Shown: positions 36,254 to 48,631 of the stretch, one piece after another
Layout of the letters: each line of letters begins with the position of its first letter
Position numbering within the stretch: position 1 is the first letter of the stretch
The notes under the pieces: generated by a model
What the model saw: the letters and a program-made list of their open reading frames with translations, nothing else
What the model was told of the DNA's origin: nothing
The model's database searches: none
Made by a program: the position numbers and the translations under genes
Assembly: GCF_964656455.1 (NCBI RefSeq)
Contig: NC_135715.1
Coordinates: 80,392,414-80,456,413, forward strand
From: Halichoerus grypus
Taxonomy: Eukaryota > Chordata > Mammalia > Carnivora > Phocidae
DNA: 64,000 nt
Direction: 5' to 3'

Positions 36254-37437
36254 ACATCTTCTTTATCCATTCATCTGTTGATGGACATCTTGGCTCTTTC
36301 CACAGTTTGGCTATTCTGGACATTGCTGCTATAAACATCGGGGTGCACGTACCCTTTCGGGTCCCTACTTTGGTATCTTTGGGGTAAATACCCAGGAGGG
36401 CAATTGCTGGATCATATGGTAGCTCTATTTTCAACTTTTTGAGGAACCTCCATACTGTTTTCCAGAGTGGCTCAGGCACGGCTATTTTAGCCGAAGCACG
36501 AATTCTCTAAAGAGTTGTTCCCTTGAGTTAGGTGGTTGGCTTTAGGCCTGCAGGCACACCCGGGGCAAGGGTCCTAGCATCAGAAACAAGAGGTGAGTTG
36601 AGAGCTCCCTTCCACACCGGCCTGTTTCTCACTCCCTTTCACGTGTGGGACCCTTTCCCGGTCTCCCATACAGGAGCACTGTAAAATTCCTCCGTCTTCA
36701 GGAACGGCAATGTTAGATAAAGGGCAGTAACTATACACCATGGATTCTTGGCCTTAGTAGCCTGGTAGGCGAATGAGCTGCAGCTGGGATTCTTTACAGG
36801 CTTGTTCCTTCCAAGTCCGTGTTGAGCCCGGAGCATTCCAAGCACACATGGAGCACTAGTGTTAGCTTCAGGTAGCAAGAGCTGAGTCCAGAGGTGCCTT
36901 CTGGCCGGAACTGTTTCCGCCTCGGTTTCACGTATGGAACCCGTTCCCCAGGCTCTCACCCACGGTACCCTGTATACTGCTTCCTCCGTCTAGAGGTCGA
37001 CGGTAACGGAAGCAGGATTTCTCTACACTGTTGTTTCTTTGAGTTAGAACGCTAGTGATGAGGCTTCCATGCAAAAGTGGGGCCGCAGTGCTAGCTTGAG
37101 GAAACACACGGGGAGTCGTGTTCTGCCTTCTGCTGGGGCCTGAGTCTCACTCGCAAAAAGCTTTGGACTCCCTTGCAGTGCTCTCATGCACGCACACGAC
37201 AAAATGCTTCCCCCCTCAGCAGCGGCTGTTTTAGCTGAAGCATGGATTCTCCACCGAGTTTTGCCTTCGAGTTAGGCGGTTTTCATTAAGCCTGCCTGCA
37301 CACACAGCCGGGGCAACGGTACTCGCCCCATAACCATGGTGTGAGTTGAGAGCTGCCTTCTCTCCGGCCTGTCTCTCCCTCGATTTTACGAAATGGAACC
37401 CGTCCCCAGGCTCTCACCCACAGTACACCCTAAACTG
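33705..37437 (+). repeat. Satellite C higher-order unit 1 (3733 bp)
   Basis: First unit of the homogeneous array. Monomers can be phased by their 'ctctac...gttgtt..ttcgagttag'-like segment near 33750, 33970, 34198, 34428, 34652, 34886, 35110, 35341, 36500 (after the L1), 36727/36788 (a hybrid of two monomers), 37015 and 37243: about 12 monomers of ~228 bp. Unit-specific marks are tagct after 'gacggt', 'tttttgatatag' and 'aataatggg'. It keeps the 9-bp tctcccaca near the start. Confidence 0.92.
35560..36471 (-). mobile_element. 5'-truncated L1 in unit 1, antisense
   Basis: A 912-bp L1 3' end on the minus strand: the last part of ORF2 (from [20 protein letters not shown] to SEISQTEKDVYHMTSLI), a 3' UTR and two A-rich tracts. 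Target-site duplication is tcaggcatggctatttta (35542-35559) and tcaggcacggctatttta (36472-36489). A (TA)20 tract at 36212-36251 lies inside ORF2 at the WYIYTMEYY position. A ~15-bp non-A segment (ctagaataatgggtt on the plus strand) separates the two A-rich tracts. Confidence 0.95.
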
Positions 37438-39932
37438 CTACAGAGGTCGACGGTCGCTAAAGCACGGTTTCTCTTCAGTGTTGTTTCTCCGAGTTAGAAC
37501 GCTTGCTCTTAGACTTCCCTGCAAAAGTGGGGCCGCAGTGCTAGCTTCAGGAAACAAGTGGGGAGTCGTGTTCTGCCTTCTGCCGGGGCCTGAGTCCCAC
37601 ACGGGAAATGGTTCTGCGCTCACTTGCAGTGCGCTCACGCATGCACACAGCAAAATGCGTCCACCCTCGGGCATGGCTACTTTAGCCGAAGCAGGAATTC
37701 TCTACAGAGTTGTTCCTTTGAGTTCGGTGGTTGGCTTTAGGCCTGCAGGCACACCCGGGGCAAGGGTACTAGCCTCATAAACAAGAGGTGAGTTGAGAGC
37801 TGCCTTCCGCTCCGGCCTGTTTCTCACTCCATTTCACGTATGGGACCCTTTCCCCGGGTTCTCATACACGAGCACTGTCAAATTCCTCTGGCTTCAGGAA
37901 CGGCAATGTTAACTAAAGCGCAGTAACTCTATAGCATTGATTCTTGGTGTTAGTAGCCTGGTAAGTAGGCATCCAGGCACACAGGGTACAGCAGTGCTAA
38001 TCTCCTAAAACAAGAGGGGAGTCGACAGCAGCCTTCCTTACAGGCCTGCTTCTCACTCCGAGTTACGTTTAGGTTCCACTTCTCATGCTTTCCCGAAAAC
38101 ACACAATCGAGGAAGTGCACGCTCAGGAAGGGCGATCTTTGCTGACGCACGGGTTCTCTACAGTTTTGTTCCTTTGCGTTGGGTGGATGGCCCTTAGGAC
38201 TCCACGCACACACGGGAGAGCCGATCTAGTATCCCGAAGCAAGAGTTGAGTCGATAGGTGCCTTCTGCCCATGCTTATTTCTCCCTCGGAATTCTGCTGG
38301 GTCTCATTCCCCAGGTTTGCACTCAAGCAGAGTTGAACATGCTGCCACCCTGTGGCGAGGCGAATGAGCTGAAGCTGGGATTCTTGACCGGCTTCTTTCT
38401 GCCAAATCAGTGTGGAGCACTTAGCATTCCTATGCACACATGGAGCAGTAGTGGTAGCTTCAGGTAACAGGAGCTGAGCCGAGAGGTGCCTTCTGGGCCG
38501 GACTTCTTCTCCCTCGGTTTCACGTAAGGAACCCGTTCCCCAGGCTCTCACCCACGGTAGCCTGGAAACTGCTTCCTCCCTCAGAGACGTGGATGGCAGC
38601 TAAAGCACGATTTCTCTACCGTGTTGTTTCTTCGAGTTAGAACGCTAGCGATTAGACTTCCATGCAAAAGTGGGGCCGCAGAGCTAACTTCATGAAACAA
38701 GTGGGGAGGCGTGTCCTCCCTTCTCCCGGGGCCTGAGTCTCACACGGAAAATGGTTTGGGACTCCATTGCACTTCTCTCACGCATGCACACAGCAAAATG
38801 CTTCCAGCCTCAGGAATGCCTATTTTCGCTGAAGCAGGAATTCTCTACAGAGTTGTTCCTTCGACTTAGGTGCTTGGCTTTAGGCCTGCAGGCACACCCG
38901 GGGCAAATGCACTAGCCTCGTAAACAAAAGGTGAGTTGACAGCTGCCTTCTGCACTGGCCTGTCTCTCCCTCGATTTTACCTATGGAACCTGTCCCCAGG
39001 CTGTCACCCACAGTGCGGCGCGAACTGCTTTCTCACACAGAGAGGTCGACGGTAGCTAAAGCACGCTTTCTCTCCACTGTTGTTTCTTCGAGTTTGAACG
39101 CTAGTGATTAGACTTCCAGGCAAAAGTGGGGCCGCAGTGCGAGCTTCATGAAACAAGAGGGGAGTCGTGTTCTGCTTTCTTCCGGGGCCTGAGTCTCACA
39201 CAGGAAATGGTTTGGGACTCAGTTGCACTGCTCTCACGCTTGCACACAGCAAAATGCGTCCACCCTCAGGCATGGCTATTTTATTTATTTATTTATTTTT
39301 TTGCTAGAATTATGGGTTTCTCTTTTCTTTTTTTTTTTTAATTTTTTTATTGTTATGTTAATCCCCATACATTACATCATTAGTTTTAGATATAGTGTTC
39401 CATGATTCATTGTTTGTGCATAACACCCAGTGCTCCATGCAGAACGTGCCCTCCTCAATACCCATCACCAGGCTAACCCATCTTCCCACCCCCCTCCCCT
39501 CTAGAACCCTCAGTTTGTTTTTCAGAGTCCATCGTCTCTCATGGTTCTTCTCCCCCTCCGATTTCCCCCCCTTCATTCTTCCCCTCCTGCTACATTCTTC
39601 TTCTTCTTTTTTTCTTTCTTAACATATATTGCATTATTTGTTTCAGAGGTACAGATCTGAGATTCAACAGTCTTGCACAATTCACAGTGCTTACCAGAAC
39701 ACATACCCTCCCCAGTGTCCATCACCCAGTCACCCCATCCCTCCCACCCCACCCCCCACTCTAGCAACCCTCAGTTTGTTTCCTGAGATTAAGAATTCCT
39801 CATATCAGTGAGGTCATATGATACACGTCTTTCTCTGTTTGACTTATTTCGCTCAGCATAATACCCTCCACTTCCATCCACGTCGTTGCAAATGGCAAGA
39901 TCTCATTCCTTTTGATGGCTGCATAATATTCC

Positions 39933-39990
<58 letters not shown>

Positions 39991-41174
39991 ACATCTTCTT
40001 TATCCTTTCATCTGTTGATGGACACCTTGGCTCTTTCCACAGTTTGGCTATTCTGGACATTGCTGCTATAAACATCGGGGTGCACGTACCCTTTCGGGTC
40101 CCTACTTTGGTATCTTTGGGGTAAATACCCAGGAGGGCAATTGCTGGATCATATGGTAGCTCTATTTTCAACTTTTTGAGGAACCTCCATACTGTTTTCC
40201 AGAGTGGCTCAGGCACGGCTATTTTAGCCGAAGTACGAATTCTCTAAAGAGTTGTTCCCTTGAGTTAGGTGGTTGGCTTTAGGCCTGCAGGCACACCCGG
40301 GGCAAGGGTCCTAGCATCAGAAACAAGAGGTGAGTTGAGAGCTCCCTTCCACACCGGCCTGTTTCTCACTCCCTTTCACGTGTGGGACCCTTTCCCGGTC
40401 TCCCATACAGGAGCACTGTAAAATTCCTCCGTCTTCAGGAACGGCAATGTTAGATAAAGGGCAGTAACTATACACCATGGATTCTTGGCCTTAGTAGCCT
40501 GGTAGGCGAATGAGCTGCAGCTGGGATTCTTTACAGGCTTGTTCCTTCCAAGTCCGTGTTGAGCCCGGAGCATTCCAAGCACACATGGAGCACTAGTGTT
40601 AGCTTCAGGTAGCAAGAGCTGAGTCCAGAGGTGCCTTCTGGCCGGAACTGTTTCCGCCTCGGTTTCACGTATGGAACCCGTTCCCCAGGCTCTCACCCAC
40701 GGTACCCTGTATACTGCTTCCTCCGTCTAGAGGTCGACGGTAACGGAAGCACGATTTCTCTACACTGTTGTTTCTTTGAGTTAGAACGCTAGTGATGAGG
40801 CTTCCATGCAAAAGTGGGGCCGCAGTGCTAGCTTGAGGAAACACACGGGGAGTCGTGTTCTGCCTTCTGCTGGGGCCTGAGTCTCACTCGCAAAAAGCTT
40901 TGGACTCCCTTGCAGTGCTCTCATGCACGCACACGACAAAATGCTTCCCCCCTCAGCAGCGGCTGTTTTAGCTGAAGCATGGATTCTCCACCGAGTTTTG
41001 CCTTCGAGTTAGGCGGTTTTCATTAAGCCTGCCTGCACACACAGCCGGGGCAACGGTACTCGCCCCATAACCATGGTGTGAGTTGAGAGCTGCCTTCTCT
41101 CCGGCCTGTCTCTCCCTCGATTTTACGAACTGGAACCCGTCCCCAGGCTCTCACCCACAGTACACCCTAAACTG
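37438..41174 (+). repeat. Satellite C higher-order unit 2 (3737 bp)
   Basis: Lacks the 9-bp tctcccaca at its start ('actgctacagaggtcgac'). Own marks are 'aagaggggagtcg' for aagtgggg at 39156, 'gctgggtctcatt' at 38297 and 'gtatcccgaagc' at 38229. It has 'cactgctctcacgctt' before the L1. Confidence 0.92.
39284..40208 (-). mobile_element. 5'-truncated L1 in unit 2, antisense
   Basis: Same insertion as in unit 1, with the same duplication on both sides. It carries the longest TA tract, (TA)27 at 39935-39988, and has lost the G before the tract. Variants: gatctgag (T), ccctccactt (C), cctttcatctg/gacacctt (C). Confidence 0.95.
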
Positions 41175-43676
41175 CTATCTCCCACACAGAGGTCGACGGT
41201 CGCTAAAGCACGGTTTCTCTTCAGTGTTGTTTCTCCGAGTTAGAACGCTTGCTCTTAGACTTCCCTGCAAAAGTGGGGCCGCAGTGCTAGCTTCAGGAAA
41301 CAAGTGGGGAGTCGTGTTCTGCCTTCTGCCGGGGCCTGAGTCCCACACGGGAAATGGTTCTGCGCTCACTTGCAGTGCGCTCACGCATGCACACAGCAAA
41401 ATGCGTCCACCCTCGGGCATGGCTACTTTAGCCGAAGCAGGAATTCTCTACAGAGTTGTTCCTTTGAGTTCGGTGGTTGGCTTTAGGCCTGCAGGCACAC
41501 CCGGGGCAAGGGTACTAGCCTCATAAACAAGAGGTGAGTTGAGAGCTGCCTTCCGCTCCGGCCTGTTTCTCACTCCATTTCACGTATGGGACCCTTTCCC
41601 CGGGCTCTCATACACGAGCACTGTCAAATTCCTCTGGCTTCAGGAACGGCAATGTTAACTAAAGCGCAGTAACTCTATAGCATTGATTCTTGGTGTTAGT
41701 AGCCTGGTAAGTAGGCATCCAGGCACACAGGGTACAGCAGTGCTAATCTCCTAAAACAAGAGGGGAGTCGACAGCAGCCTTCCTTACAGGCCTGCTTCTC
41801 ACTCCGAGTTACGTTTAGGTTCCACTTCTCATGCTTTCCCGAAAACACACAATCGAGGAAGTGCACGCTCAGGAAGGGCGATCTTTGCTGACGCACGGGT
41901 TCTCTACAGTTTTGTTCCTTTGCGTTGGGTGGATGGCCCTTAGGACTCCACGCACACACGGGAGAGCCGATCTAGTTTCCCGAAACAAGAGTTGAGTCGA
42001 TAGGTGCCTTCTGCCCATGCTTATTTCTCCCTCGGAATTCTGCTGGGACTCATTCCCCAGGTTTGCACTCAAGCAGAGTTGAACATGCTGCCACCCTGTG
42101 GCGAGGCGAATGAGCTGAAGCTGGGATTCTTGACCGGCTTCTTTCTGCCAAATCAGTGTGGAGCACTTAGCATTCCTATGCACACATGGAGCAGTAGTGG
42201 TAGCTTCAGGTAACAGGAGCTGAGCCGAGAGGTGCCTTCTGGGCCGGACTTCTTCTCCCTCGGTTTCACGTAAGGAACCCGTTCCCCAGGCTCTCACCCA
42301 CGGTAGCCTGGAAACTGCTTCCTCCCTCAGAGACGTGGATGGCAGCTAAAGCACGATTTCTCTACCGTGTTGTTTCTTCGAGTTAGAACGCTAGCGATTA
42401 GACTTCCATGCAAAAGTGGGGCCGCAGAGCTAACTTCATGAAACAAGTGGGGAGGCGTGTCCTCCCTTCTCCCGGGGCCTGAGTCTCACACGGAAAATGG
42501 TTTGGGACTCCATTGCACTTCTCTCACGCATGCACACAGCAAAATGCTTCCAGCCTCAGGAATGCCTATTTTCGCTGAAGCAGGAATTCTCTACAGAGTT
42601 GTTCCTTCGACTTAGGTGCTTGGCTTTAGGCCTGCAGGCACACCCGGGGCAAATGCACTAGCCTCGTAAACAAAAGGTGAGTTGACAGCTGCCTTCTGCA
42701 CTGGCCTGTCTCTCCCTCGATTTTACCTATGGAACCTGTCCCCAGGCTGTCACCCACAGTGTGGCGTGAACTGCTTTCTCACACAGAGAGGTCGACGGTA
42801 GCTAAAGCACGCTTTCTCTCCACTGTTGTTTCTTCGAGTTTGAACGCTAGTGATTAGACTTCCAGGCAAAAGTGGGGCCGCAGTGCTAGCTTCATGAAAC
42901 AAGTGGGGAGTAGTGTTCTGCTTTCTTCCGGGGCCTGAGTCTCACACAGGAAATGGTTTGGGACTCAGTTGCAGTGCGCTCACGCTTGCACACAGCAAAA
43001 TGCGTCCACCCTCAGGCATGGCTATTTTATTTATTTATTTTTTTTTTTGCTAGAATTATGGGTTTCTCTTTTCTTTTTTTTTTAAATTTTTTTATTGTTA
43101 TGTTAATCCCCATACATTACATCATTAGTTTTAGATATAGTGTTCCATGATTCATTGTTTGTGCATAACACCCAGTGCTCCATGCAGAACGTGCCCTCCT
43201 AAATACCCATCACCAGGCTAACCCATCTTCCCACCCCCCTCCCCTCTAGAACCCTCAGTTTGTTTTTCAGAGTCCATCGTCTCTCATGGTTCTTCTCCCC
43301 CTCCGATTTCCCCCCCTTCATTCTTCCCCTCCTGCTACATTCTTCTTCTTCTTTTTTTCTTTCTTAACATATATTGCATTATTTGTTTCAGAGGTACAGA
43401 TCCGAGATTCAACAGTCTTCCACAATTCACAGTGCTTACCAGAACACATACCCTCCCCAGTGTCCATCACCCAGTCACCCCATCCCTCCCACCCCACCCC
43501 CCACTCCAGCAACCCTCAGTTTGTTTCCTGAGATTAAGAATTCCTCATATCAGTGAGGTCATATGATACACGTCTTTCTCTGTTTGACTTATTTCGCTCA
43601 GCATAATACCCTCCAGTTCCATCCACGTCGTTGCAAATGGCAAGATCTCATTCCTTTTGATGGCTGCATAATATTC

Positions 43677-43721
<45 letters not shown>

Positions 43722-44905
43722 ACATCTTCTTTATCCTTTCATCTGTTGATGGACACCTTGGCTCTTTCCACAGTTTGGCTATTCTGGACATTGCTGCTAT
43801 AAACATCGGGGTGCACGTACCCTTTCGGGTCCCTACTTTGGTATCTTTGGGGTAAATACCCAGGAGGGCAATTGCTGGATCATATGGTAGCTCTATTTTC
43901 AACTTTTTGAGGAACCTCCATACTGTTTTCCAGAGTGGCTCAGGCACGGCTATTTTAGCCGAAGCACGAATTCTCTAAAGAGTTGTTCCCTTGAGTTAGG
44001 TGGTTGGCTTTAGGCCTGCAGGCACACCCGGGGCAAGGGTCCTAGCATCAGAAACAAGAGGTGAGTTGAGAGCTCCCTTCCACACCGGCCTGTTTCTCAC
44101 TCCCTTTCACGTGTGGGACCCTTTCCCGGTCTCCCATACAGGAGCACTGTAAAATTCCTCCGTCTTCAGGAACGGCAATGTTAGATAAAGGGCAGTAACT
44201 ATACACCATGGATTCTTGGCCTTAGTAGCCTGGTAGGCGAATGAGCTGCAGCTGGGATTCTTTACAGGCTTGTTCCTTCCAAGTCCGTGTTGAGCCCGGA
44301 GCATTCCAAGCACACATGGAGCACTAGTGTTAGCTTCAGGTAGCAAGAGCTGAGTCCAGAGGTGCCTTCTGGCCGGAACTGTTTCCGCCTCGGTTTCACG
44401 TATGGAACCCGTTCCCCAGGCTCTCACCCACGGTACCCTGTATACTGCTTCCTCCGTCTAGAGGTCGACGGTAACGGAAGCACGATTTCTCTACACTGTT
44501 GTTTCTTTGAGTTAGAACGCTAGTGATGAGGCTTCCATGCAAAAGTGGGGCCGCAGTGCTAGCTTGAGGAAACACACGGGGAGTCGTGTTCTGCCTTCTG
44601 CTGGGGCCTGAGTCTCACTCGCAAAAAGCTTTGGACGCCCTTGCAGTGCTCTCATGCACGCACACGACAAAATGCTTCCCCGCTCAGCAGCGGCTGTTTT
44701 AGCTGAAGCATGGATTCTCCACCGAGTTTTGCCTTCGAGTTAGGCGGTTTTCATTAAGCCTGCCTGCACACACAGCCGGGGCAACGGTACTCGCCCCATA
44801 ACCATGGTGTGAGTTGAGAGCTGCCTTCTCTCCGGCCTGTCTCTCCCTCGATTTTACGAACTGGAACCCGTCCCCAGGCTCTCACCCACAGTACACCCTA
44901 AACTG
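41175..44905 (+). repeat. Satellite C higher-order unit 3 (3731 bp)
   Basis: Keeps the 9-bp tctcccaca. Own marks are 'gtgtggcgtgaactgc' for gtgcggcgcgaactgc near 42758, 'gtgctagcttcatg' for gtgcgagcttcatg near 42884, and 'gggagtagtgttc' near 42905, so the 79-92-codon frame seen in other units is broken here. Confidence 0.92.
43030..43939 (-). mobile_element. 5'-truncated L1 in unit 3, antisense
   Basis: (TA)19 at 43682-43719. Variants: gatccgag (C), cttccacaattc (shared only with unit 6), ccctccagtt (G), gacacctt (C). It also has cctaaataccc for cctcaataccc. Confidence 0.95.
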
Positions 44906-47398
44906 CTACAGAGGTCGACGGTCGCTAAAGCACGGTTTCTCTTCAGTGTTGTTTCTCCGAGTTAGAACGCTTGCTCTTAGACTTCCCTGCAAAAGTGGGG
45001 CCGCAGTGCTAGCTTCAGGAAACAAGTGGGGAGTCGTGTTCTGCCTTCTGCCGGGGCCTGAGTCCCACACGGGAAATGGTTCTGCGCTCACTTGCAGTGC
45101 GCTCACGCATGCACACAGCAAAATGCGTCCACCCTCGGGCATGGCTACTTTAGCCGAAGCAGGAATTCTCTACAGAGTTGTTCCTTTGAGTTCGGTGGTT
45201 GGCTTTAGGCCTGCAGGCACACCCGGGGCAAGGGTACTAGCCTCATAAACAAGAGGTGAGTTGAGAGCTGCCTTCCGCTCCGGCCTGTTTCTCACTCCAT
45301 TTCACGTATGGGACCCTTTCCCCGGGCTCTCATACACGAGCACTGTCAAATTCCTCTGGCTTCAGGAACGGCAATGTTAACTAAAGCGCAGTAACTCTAT
45401 AGCATTGATTCTTGGTGTTAGTAGCCTGGTAAGTAGGCATCCAGGCACACAGGGTACAGCAGTGCTAATCTCCTAAAACAAGAGGGGAGTCGACAGCAGC
45501 CTTCCTTACAGGCCTGCTTCTCACTCCGAGTTACGTTTAGGTTCCACTTCTCATGCTTTCCCGAAAACACACAATCGAGGAAGTGCACGCTCAGGAAGGG
45601 CGATCTTTGCTGACGCACGGGTTCTCTACAGTTTTGTTCCTTTGCGTTGGGTGGATGGCCCTTAGGACTCCACGCACACACGGGAGAGCCGATCTAGTTT
45701 CCCGAAACAAGAGTTGAGTCGATAGGTGCCTTCTGCCCATGCTTATTTCTCCCTCGGAATTCTGCTGGGACTCATTCCCCAGGTTTGCACTCAAGCAGAG
45801 TTGAACATGCTGCCACCCTGTGGCGAGGCGAATGAGCTGAAGCTGGGATTCTTGACCGGCTTCTTTCTGCCAAATCAGTGTGGAGCACTTAGCATTCCTA
45901 TGCACACATGGAGCAGTAGTGGTAGCTTCAGGTAACAGGAGCTGAGCCGAGAGGTGCCTTCTGGGCCGGACTTCTTCTCCCTCGGTTTCACGTAAGGAAC
46001 CCGTTCCCCAGGCTCTCACCCACGGTAGCCTGGAAACTGCTTCCTCCCTCAGAGACGTGGATGGCAGCTAAAGCACGATTTCTCTACCGTGTTGTTTCTT
46101 CGAGTTAGAACGCTAGCGATTAGACTGCCATGCAAAAGTGGGGCCGCAGAGCTAACTTCATGAAACAAGTGGGGAGGCGTGTCCTCCCTTCTCCCGGGGC
46201 CTGAGTCTCACACGGAAAATGGTTTGGGACTCCATTGCACTTCTCTCACGCATGCACACAGCAAAATGCTTCCAGCCTCAGGAATGCCTATTTTCGCTGA
46301 AGCAGGAATTCTCTACAGAGTTGTTCCTTCGACTTAGGTGCTTGGCTTTAGGCCTGCAGGCACACCCGGGGCAAATGCACTAGCCTCGTAAACAAAAGGT
46401 GAGTTGACAGCTGCCTTCTGCACTGGCCTGTCTCTCCCTCGATTTTACCTATGGAACCTGTCCCCAGGCTGTCACCCACAGTGCGGCGCGAACTGCTTTC
46501 TCACACAGAGAGGTCGACGGTAGCTAAAGCACGCTTTCTCTCCACTGTTGTTTCTTCGAGTTTGAACGCTAGTGATTAGACTTCCAGGCAAAAGTGGGGC
46601 CGCAGTGCGAGCTTCATGAAACAAGTGGGGAGTCGTGTTCTGCTTTCTTCCGGGGCCTGAGTCTCACACAGGAAATGGTTTGGGACTCAGTTGCAGTGCG
46701 CTCACGCTTGCACACAGCAAAATGCGTCCACCCTCAGGCATGGCTATTTTATTTATTTATTTATTTTTTTGCTAGAATTATGGGTTTCTCTTTTCTTTTT
46801 TTTTTAAATTTTTTTATTGTTATGTTAATCCCCATACATTACATCATTAGTTTTAGATATAGTGTTCCATGATTCATTGTTTGTGCATAACACCCAGTGC
46901 TCCATGCAGAACGTGCCCTCCTCAATACCCATCACCAGGCTAACCCATCTTCCCACCCCCCTCCCCTCTAGAACCCTCAGTTTGTTTTTCAGAGTCCATC
47001 GTCTCTCATGGTTCTTCTCCCCCTCCGATTTCCCCACCTTCATTCTTCCCCTCCTGCTACATTCTTCTTCTTCTTTTTTTCTTTCTTAACATATATTGCA
47101 TTATTTGTTTCAGAGGTACAGATCTGAGATTCAACAGTCTTGCACAATTCACAGTGCTTACCAGAACACATACCCTCCCCAGTGTCCATCACCCAGTCAC
47201 CCCATCCCTCCCACCCCACCCCCCACTCCAGCAACCCTCAGTTTGTTTCCTGAGATTAAGAATTCCTCATATCAGTGAGGTCATATGATACACGTCTTTC
47301 TCTGTTTGACTTATTTCGCTCAGCATAATACCCTCCACTTCCATCCACGTCGTTGCAAATGGCAAGATCTCATTCCTTTTGATGGCTGCATAATATTC

Positions 47399-47447
<49 letters not shown>

Positions 47448-48631
47448 ACATCTTCTTTATCCATTCATCTGTTGATGGACATCTTGGCTCTTTCCACAGT
47501 TTGGCTATTCTGGACATTGCTGCTATAAACATCGGGGTGCACGTACCCTTTCGGGTCCCTACTTTGGTATCTTTGGGGTAAATACCCAGGAGGGCAATTG
47601 CTGGATCATATGGTAGCTCTATTTTCAACTTTTTGAGGAACCTCCATACTGTTTTCCAGAGTGGCTCAGGCACGGCTATTTTAGCCGAAGCACGAATTCT
47701 CTAAAGAGTTGTTCCCTTGAGTTAGGTGGTTGGCTTTAGGCCTGCAGGCACACCCGGGGCAAGGGTCCTAGCATCAGAAACAAGAGGTGAGTTGAGAGCT
47801 CCCTTCCACACCGGCCTGTTTCTCACTCCCTTTCACGTGTGGGACCCTTTCCCGGTCTCCCATACAGGAGCACTGTAAAATTCCTCCGTCTTCAGGAACG
47901 GCAATGTTAGATAAAGGGCAGTAACTATACACCATGGATTCTTGGCCTTAGTAGCCTGGTAGGCGAATGAGCTGCAGCTGGGATTCTTTACAGGCTTGTT
48001 CCTTCCAAGTCCGTGTTGAGCCCGGAGCATTCCAAGCACACATGGAGCACTAGTGTTAGCTTCAGGTAGCAAGAGCTGAGTCCAGAGGTGCCTTCTGGCC
48101 GGAACTGTTTCCGCCTCGGTTTCACGTATGGAACCCGTTCCCCAGGCTCTCACCCACGGTACCCTGTATACTGCTTCCTCCGTCTAGAGGTCGACGGTAA
48201 CGGAAGCACGATTTCTCTACACTGTTGTTTCTTTGAGTTAGAACGCTAGTGATGAGGCTTCCATGCAAAAGTGGGGCCGCAGTGCTAGCTTGAGGAAACA
48301 CACGGGGAGTCGTGTTCTGCCTTCTGCTGGGGCCTGAGTCTCACTCGCAAAAAGCTTTGGACTCCCTTGCAGTGCTCTCATGCACGCACACGACAAAATG
48401 CTTCCCCCCTCAGCAGCGGCTGTTTTAGCTGAAGCATGGATTCTCCACCGAGTTTTTCCTTCGAGTTAGGCGGTTTTCATTAAGCCTGCCTGCACACACA
48501 GCCGGGGCAACGGTACTCGCCCCATAACCATGGTGTGAGTTGAGAGCTGCCTTCTCTCCGGCCTGTCTCTCCCTCGATTTTACGAAATGGAACCCGTCCC
48601 CAGGCTCTCACCCACAGTACACCCTAAACTG
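44906..48631 (+). repeat. Satellite C higher-order unit 4 (3726 bp)
   Basis: Lacks the 9-bp tctcccaca. Own marks are 'gattagactgccatg' near 46119, 'ccccgctcagcag' near 44678 and 'tggacgccc' near 44632. Confidence 0.92.
46752..47665 (-). mobile_element. 5'-truncated L1 in unit 4, antisense
   Basis: (TA)21 at 47404-47445. Variants: gatctgag (T), ccctccactt (C), ccattcatctg/gacatctt (T). Own mark: 'tttccccaccttc' for tttcccccccttc near 47030. Confidence 0.95.

Noticed and set aside
36075..36479. [10 protein letters not shown]... minus-strand frames (90-138 codons) as a gene family
   Set aside because: They are the C-terminal end of L1 ORF2, with the (TA)n tract read as Tyr-Ile repeats.
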